This document shows positions 59,609 through 64,000 of a stretch of 64,000 bases of DNA, in pieces. Source of the DNA: Janthinobacterium rivuli (lineage in GTDB: Bacteria > Pseudomonadota > Gammaproteobacteria > Burkholderiales > Burkholderiaceae_D); contig NZ_CP121464.1 of assembly GCF_029690045.1 (NCBI RefSeq), positions 3,968,001-4,032,000 on the forward strand. Direction: 5' to 3'. Positions within the stretch are counted from its first letter, which is position 1, and every line of letters begins with the position of its first letter. A program made the position numbers and the translations under genes. The notes below the pieces were generated by a model. The model searched no databases. It was not told the DNA's origin and worked only from the letters and a program-made list of their open reading frames with translations.

Positions 59609-60310
59609 ATGAACGCATCCGCTCCGGCATTGGCAAAGCGCGCCTTCCTGTTCGACATGGATGGCACGATCGTCGACAACATGGCCTTCCACACGACATC
59701 GTGGCTGGCGTTCTTTGAGCGCCACGGCCATGCGCTGGACGCGGACGCCTTTTTCCGCGACACGGCAGGACGGCAAGGACACGAAATCATCGCCAAGTAC
59801 CTGGGCGAGGATGCCGACCACGTCACCCTGCTGGCTGAAAAGGAAGTCGTCTACCGCGAACTGTATGGCCCGCACCTGGCGACAGTGCTTGGCTTCGACC
59901 AGCTGATCGCCAGCGCGCGCCAGGCTGGCGTCGGGCTGGTGGTGGGGACGGCTGCGCCGGCCGAGAACATCGCGTTCACGCTCGATGGCCTGGACCTGCG
60001 CCACCGCTTCGACGCCATAGTCGGCGCCGCCGACGTGGAACGGGGCAAGCCGCACCCGGACGTTTTCCTGAAAGGCGCGCTGCTGGCCGGCGCGCTGCCG
60101 CACAACTGCATCGTCTTTGAAGACGCGCCCCTGGGCGTGGAAGCGGCGCGCCGTGCCGGCATGCGCGTCGTGGTACTCACCACCACCCTGCCTGCCGAAG
60201 CGTTTGCCGCCTTCGACAACGTCATTGCCATCGTGCCGGATTTCTCCGCACTCGACGTCGACGCACTGTTTGCCAGCGTGGCGCCTGCGCTGGCGCCACA
60301 TCATCAATAA
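59609..60310 (+). CDS. HAD-superfamily hydrolase, beta-phosphoglucomutase-like
   Basis: This 233-residue protein has the nucleophile motif LFDMDGTIVDNMAFH, motif II GTAAPAENIAF, motif III Lys in RGKPHPDVFLKGA and motif IV FEDAPLGVEAARRAGM. The order is that of subfamily IA, with a cap domain between I and II. It starts 2 bases after prfB and is followed by lysS 18 bases later, so all three are probably one operon. Its substrate is unknown. The placement between two translation genes is curious but may not be functional. Confidence 0.88.
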   Translation: MNASAPALAKRAFLFDMDGTIVDNMAFHTTSWLAFFERHGHALDADAFFRDTAGRQGHEIIAKYLGEDADHVTLLAEKEVVYRELYGPHLATVLGFDQLIASARQAGVGLVVGTAAPAENIAFTLDGLDLRHRFDAIVGAADVERGKPHPDVFLKGALLAGALPHNCIVFEDAPLGVEAARRAGMRVVVLTTTLPAEAFAAFDNVIAIVPDFSALDVDALFASVAPALAPHHQ

Positions 60311-60328
60311 TCACCAACGAAGAACACC

Positions 60329-61858
60329 ATGACTACGGATATCCAAGAACAAGCCGCCGCACCCGATGAAAACAAGATCATCGCCGAGCGCCGCGTCAAG
60401 CTGGCAGCACTGCGCGAACAAGGCATCGCCTTCCCGAACGATTTCCGCCCCGAGCACAAGGCGGCCGATCTGCACGCGCAATACGGCAGCAAGACGCGCG
60501 AAGAGCTGGAAGCCGAACCTGTCACCGTGGTGCTGGCCGGCCGCATGATGCTCAAGCGCGAAGCCGGCAAGAAAGCCGCTTTCGCCACCCTGCAAGACGC
60601 TTCCGGCCCGAAAGCCGATGGCCGCATCCAGATCTACGCCACCCTGGACCTGACCGGCGAAGCGGCCATGGCCGCCCTGCACCACTATGACCTGGGCGAT
60701 ATCCTGGGCGTGACGGGCACCCTGTTCAAGACCAAGACGGACGAACTGACCATCAAGGTGTCGGAACTGCGTTTGATCACCAAGTCGCTGCGCCCGCTGC
60801 CAGACAAATTCCACGGCCTGGCCGACCAGGAAACGAAGTACCGCCAGCGCTACGTCGACCTGATCATGAACGAAGAGACGCGCCGCACCTTCAAAGCCCG
60901 CACCGCCGCCATCTCGTCGATCCGCCGCTTCATGGAAAAGAACGAGTTCATGGAAGTGGAAACGCCGATGCTGCACACGATTCCTGGCGGCGCGGCGGCC
61001 AAGCCATTCGTCACGCACCACAATGCGCTCGACATGGAAATGTATCTGCGTATCGCGCCCGAGCTGTACCTGAAGCGCCTGGTCGTGGGCGGCTTCGACC
61101 GCGTGTTCGAGATCAACCGCAACTTCCGCAACGAAGGCGTGTCGATCCGCCACAACCCGGAATTCACGATGATGGAATTCTACGCGGCCTACACCGACTA
61201 CAAATGGCTGATGGATTTCACGGAAGCCGTCATCCGCCAGGCCGCCATCGACGCGCACGGCACCGCCACCCTGACCTACGGCGGCCGCGAGCTGGACCTG
61301 GCAAAACCGTTCCACCGCCTGACCATCGTCGAAGCGATCAACAAGTACGCGCCGGGCTACACGCCGGAGCAGTTGAACGATGCGGAATTCATCAAGGAAG
61401 AGCTGAAGAAGTTCGGCGTCAAGCCGTTCGCCACGGCCGGCCTGGGCGCGCTGCAACTGGCGCTGTTCGAAGAAACGGCTGAAGCGCAGCTGTGGGAACC
61501 GACCTACATCATCGACTACCCGGTCGAAGTGTCGCCACTGGCGCGCGCTTCCGACACGGTGGCCGGCATCACCGAACGTTTTGAATTGTTCATGGTGGGC
61601 CGCGAAATCGCCAACGGCTTCTCCGAGTTGAACGATGCGGAAGACCAGTCGGCCCGCTTCCTGGCGCAAGTGGCCGCCAAGGACGCCGGCGATGAAGAGG
61701 CGATGTTCTACGACGCCGACTACATCCGCGCGCTGGAATACGGCATGCCGCCAGCCGGCGGCTGCGGCATCGGCATCGACCGCCTGATGATGATCATCAC
61801 GGATTCGCCGAACATCCGCGACGTCCTGCTGTTCCCTCACCTCCGCCGCGAAGACTAA
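60329..61858 (+). CDS. lysS: Lysyl-tRNA synthetase, class II
   Basis: This 509-residue class II synthetase charges tRNA-Lys. It has an N-terminal OB-fold anticodon-binding domain ([19 protein letters not shown]) and the catalytic domain: motif 1 region [18 protein letters not shown], motif 2 [20 protein letters not shown], and motif 3 [13 protein letters not shown]. The length is typical. It is the last gene of the prfB unit and is followed by a strong terminator. Confidence 0.97.
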   Translation: MTTDIQEQAAAPDENKIIAERRVKLAALREQGIAFPNDFRPEHKAADLHAQYGSKTREELEAEPVTVVLAGRMMLKREAGKKAAFATLQDASGPKADGRIQIYATLDLTGEAAMAALHHYDLGDILGVTGTLFKTKTDELTIKVSELRLITKSLRPLPDKFHGLADQETKYRQRYVDLIMNEETRRTFKARTAAISSIRRFMEKNEFMEVETPMLHTIPGGAAAKPFVTHHNALDMEMYLRIAPELYLKRLVVGGFDRVFEINRNFRNEGVSIRHNPEFTMMEFYAAYTDYKWLMDFTEAVIRQAAIDAHGTATLTYGGRELDLAKPFHRLTIVEAINKYAPGYTPEQLNDAEFIKEELKKFGVKPFATAGLGALQLALFEETAEAQLWEPTYIIDYPVEVSPLARASDTVAGITERFELFMVGREIANGFSELNDAEDQSARFLAQVAAKDAGDEEAMFYDADYIRALEYGMPPAGGCGIGIDRLMMIITDSPNIRDVLLFPHLRRED

Positions 61859-61877
61859 TCACGGACGCAAGCCGATA

Positions 61878-61913
61878 AAAAGCCGCCTGATTTTGCGATC
61901 AGGCGGCTTTTTT
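61878..61913 (+). terminator. Rho-independent terminator after lysS
   Basis: The arms AAAGCCGCCTGAT and ATCAGGCGGCTTT form a 13-pair stem with a short loop, followed by T-rich sequence. It lies 20 bases after the lysS stop and may also serve the convergent gene. Confidence 0.92.
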
Positions 61914-61928
61914 ACATCTGCGGCCGTA

Positions 61929-62930
61929 TCAGCCGGCCAGGGTCACGCGCTGGTGGCTGCGGCTGGCCTGCTGCGCCGCCAATGCCGTGGCCAGCGCGCG
62001 CATGCCGTCGTCGCCGGTGGCGGCCGGCTGCCCTTCGCCGCGCATGGCGCGCTGGAAGGCGCGCACCGAGCGCACGTACAGGTTTTCATGCTCGACGGGG
62101 ATGTCGATGCTGCCGGCCTCGCGCGTCAGGCTGATGGTGCCGACGGGGCGCTGCGTCATCACGCCGGTGGCGAAGATGGTGCCCTTCGTGCCGATGATTT
62201 CCACGCCGGACAGCGAATGCGGCGCGTTGAACGCGTCATGCACCTGCACCAGCGTGCCGTTGTCGAACTCGATGACGGCCATCAGACCCTCTTCCAGCCC
62301 GGCCACCGTCATGCCGCCGCTGGTGGCGCAGGCCGTGACGTGGCGCGGCTCCGAGTCGAGCAGGAAGCGCAAGGTGTCGACGTCGTGCACGAACATGTCG
62401 AGCGTGACGCCACCCGACTCCGGCGCGTCCAGGCGCCAGCCGCGCAGATGCTGCGGCAGGTTATTCGCGTGCAGCACGCGGCCATACAGGGGCTGGCCGA
62501 TATCGCCGGCGCGTATCAGCTCGCGCACCTTGCCGTGGCTGGCCGCGTTGCGCAGGTGGTGGTTAATCCCCAGCACCACGCCCGCTTCGGCACAGCCGTC
62601 GACCATGCGGCGGGCGTCGTCCAGGTTCAGCGCCAGCGGCTTTTCGCACAGCACGTGTTTGCCGGCGCGCGCCGCCTGCAAGGTCTGCGCCATGTGCAAC
62701 TCGTTGGTGGTGCTGATGTACACGGCGTCCGCGCCCGGATGCGCGAGCGCCGCGTCGAGGTCCGTGTAGCTGGCGGCGATGCCGAATTGTTCGGCAAAGG
62801 CGGCGCCGCGCGCGGCGTCCCGGCTGACCACGGCCAGCACTTCGGCGTCGCCCTGCTGGCCGATTGCGTCGACCATCCATTCGCGCGCCACGGTGCTGGC
62901 GCCGACCAGTATCCATCCGATTTTCTTCAT
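61929..62930 (-). CDS. Gfo/Idh/MocA-family oxidoreductase
   Basis: This 333-residue NAD(P)-dependent dehydrogenase has an N-terminal Rossmann fold (IGWILVGASTVAREWM), the family EKPLALN motif with its lysine, and the conserved HDVDTLRFLL segment in the C-terminal domain. The substrate, a sugar or inositol derivative, is unknown. It follows the porin gene by 12 bases on the same strand, so transport of the substrate by that porin is plausible. Confidence 0.88.
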   Translation of the reverse strand: MKKIGWILVGASTVAREWMVDAIGQQGDAEVLAVVSRDAARGAAFAEQFGIAASYTDLDAALAHPGADAVYISTTNELHMAQTLQAARAGKHVLCEKPLALNLDDARRMVDGCAEAGVVLGINHHLRNAASHGKVRELIRAGDIGQPLYGRVLHANNLPQHLRGWRLDAPESGGVTLDMFVHDVDTLRFLLDSEPRHVTACATSGGMTVAGLEEGLMAVIEFDNGTLVQVHDAFNAPHSLSGVEIIGTKGTIFATGVMTQRPVGTISLTREAGSIDIPVEHENLYVRSVRAFQRAMRGEGQPAATGDDGMRALATALAAQQASRSHQRVTLAG

Positions 62931-62942
62931 TCGATTCTCCCC

Positions 62943-63965
62943 TTAAAAAGTGTGGCGCAGGCCCAGGTTCCAGGCCTGGTTGCCGGTGCCGTTGTCGGTG
63001 GCGTTGCCCACCACATAGGCGGCGCCATTGCGGTTGTCGATGTGCGCGTAGGCCGCATATAAGGTGCTGCGCTTCGACAGCGCGTAGGTGTAGCCGATGC
63101 CGATCTGGGAAGCGTCGCCGTTGGCGGCGCGCCGGTCGTCGCGCCGCACGTACGAGAACAGGACTCTGTGCGGCCAGACAGGCACGGTGGCGCCCAGCAT
63201 CAGGTCCGCGCTGTCGACCGTGGTGGCGGCGCCCGCCGTGCTCTTGCTGACGGCGACGGCGCCATGCGCCTTGACCACGCCGAAGTCCCAGGTGGCGCCC
63301 AGCACCGTGTTGCGCGCCCTGCCCGCCACCAGCGCGGAGGACAGCGTGTTCGCGTCCTGGTGCGCCATGCGCACGTACAGCGGCCCGGTGGCATAGGTGG
63401 CCGCCGCGCCCGCGTAGCGTTTGGCCGACGCGTCGCCCGGCACTTCGCCGAAGCCGTACGCCAGCTCGCCGGAGAGTCCCCCGCGCACGGGCGAACTGTA
63501 GGTAATGCTGTTGTCGACCCGGCTGATGTAGCCGGCCGTGAAGACATTGCTCATCCTGCCCGCAAAACCCAGGTAAAACGGATCCAGCGCCCCCAGGCTG
63601 CTGTCGATGAAGGTGTACTGGCGCCCCAGACGCAAGGTGCCCGCCGCGCCGGCGAGGCCGACGAAGGCCTGACGTCCGAACAGCAGGCCACCCTGGGCCG
63701 AAGCGCCCGTGTCGGCCAGGATGCCCGCATCCATCGTAAAGATCGCCGTCATGCCGCCGCCCAGGTCGTCGCTGCCCTTGAAACCGAGCCGCGAGCCGTT
63801 GGCGATGCCGCTCGTCACCTTGAGCACCCTGCCCCCTGGGCCACCGTTCTCGGATACCACGCCCAGGTCCGCGATGCCATACATGGTCACGTTCGACTGC
63901 GCGCAACACAGGCCGCCGCAAGCGCCCGCGCCGATGATGATTGCCCTTGCTACCTTGTTCTTCAT
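62943..63965 (-). CDS. Gram-negative porin (OmpC-like, betaproteobacterial type)
   Basis: This 340-residue outer-membrane beta-barrel porin begins with a signal peptide; the mature start SNVTMYGIADLGV matches the typical betaproteobacterial SSVTLYGxxDxG. The segment SRLGFKGSDDLGGGMTAIF and the C-terminal NLGLRHTF with terminal Phe are standard. The signal peptide is unusual in carrying three cysteines (GACGGLCCAQ). The gene is the first of a pair with the Gfo/Idh/MocA gene. The selectivity is unknown. Confidence 0.9.
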   Translation of the reverse strand: MKNKVARAIIIGAGACGGLCCAQSNVTMYGIADLGVVSENGGPGGRVLKVTSGIANGSRLGFKGSDDLGGGMTAIFTMDAGILADTGASAQGGLLFGRQAFVGLAGAAGTLRLGRQYTFIDSSLGALDPFYLGFAGRMSNVFTAGYISRVDNSITYSSPVRGGLSGELAYGFGEVPGDASAKRYAGAAATYATGPLYVRMAHQDANTLSSALVAGRARNTVLGATWDFGVVKAHGAVAVSKSTAGAATTVDSADLMLGATVPVWPHRVLFSYVRRDDRRAANGDASQIGIGYTYALSKRSTLYAAYAHIDNRNGAAYVVGNATDNGTGNQAWNLGLRHTF

Positions 63966-64000
63966 TTCTTTCCCTGTCTGTCTTTTTATGGATACTGTTC

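Overview
The window looks like a chromosomal segment of a high-GC betaproteobacterium, most likely Oxalobacteraceae close to Janthinobacterium, Duganella or Massilia. The evidence is the gene families and their neighbourhoods: prfB with a programmed frameshift next to lysS, the phosphoglycerate-mutase-like gene directly before recJ, lolCE-type permeases followed by lolD and tatD, a liv transporter with a fused permease-ATPase, a Gram-negative porin, and a cyclic-di-GMP-I riboswitch. The taxonomic call is inference, since no rRNA or tRNA gene is present.

Layout. 1-1997 (+): the 3' end of a sigma-54 activator and an acyltransferase-3 membrane enzyme. 10177-1954 (-): a tightly packed eight-gene cluster that matches no system I know. 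It holds three paralogous small proteins (acidic start, glycine-zipper-like middle, C-terminal GRWxRxGxxIVLxG motif), a zincin-like HExxH protein, a 724-residue unknown, an aminotransferase-fold PLP enzyme, a Glu-Trp-repeat protein ending in a complete GIY-YIG nuclease domain, and a small amidohydrolase. This is the best candidate here for an undescribed system. 10590-14680: a DUF1800/DUF1501 pair and a secreted intradiol-dioxygenase-like protein. 14812-18096: a Cpx-like envelope-stress module (Spy/CpxP-like protein, CpxR-like and CpxA-like proteins, FlxA-like coiled coil) with GTAAA-N5-GTAAA boxes in both promoter regions. 18124-21175: dcd, a hydrolase, a HAD phosphatase and a TSUP permease.

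21299-31311 is accessory in character: a VbhA/Fic toxin-antitoxin pair, a LysR regulator, GNAT, ComEC, a methyltransferase, a tiny secreted cysteine peptide with symmetrical cysteine spacing, a 0.9 kb AT-rich gene-free stretch, a SUV3-like helicase, and a Tae4/Tai4 type VI effector-immunity pair without any T6SS structural genes. A REP-like double hairpin follows. 31510-40251: a sorbosone-dehydrogenase-like protein, tatD, lolD with two tandem diverged lolC/E copies, recJ and fosA. 40525-43387: a c-di-GMP-I riboswitch in front of a sedolisin-type lipoprotein protease with four Ig-like repeats, closed by a terminator. 43467-44614: a Xre/RES toxin-antitoxin pair.

44656-63965: DUF2288, a TonB-dependent receptor, a DKNYY-repeat protein, a complete branched-chain amino acid ABC transporter (livK-H-MG-F), a two-gene unknown lipoprotein unit, a Sel1 protein with a 5'-nucleotidase/CpdB-type phosphoesterase, prfB-HAD-lysS with a terminator, and a porin/Gfo-Idh-MocA pair. 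I saw no insertion sequence, CRISPR array, rRNA, tRNA or prophage structural gene.
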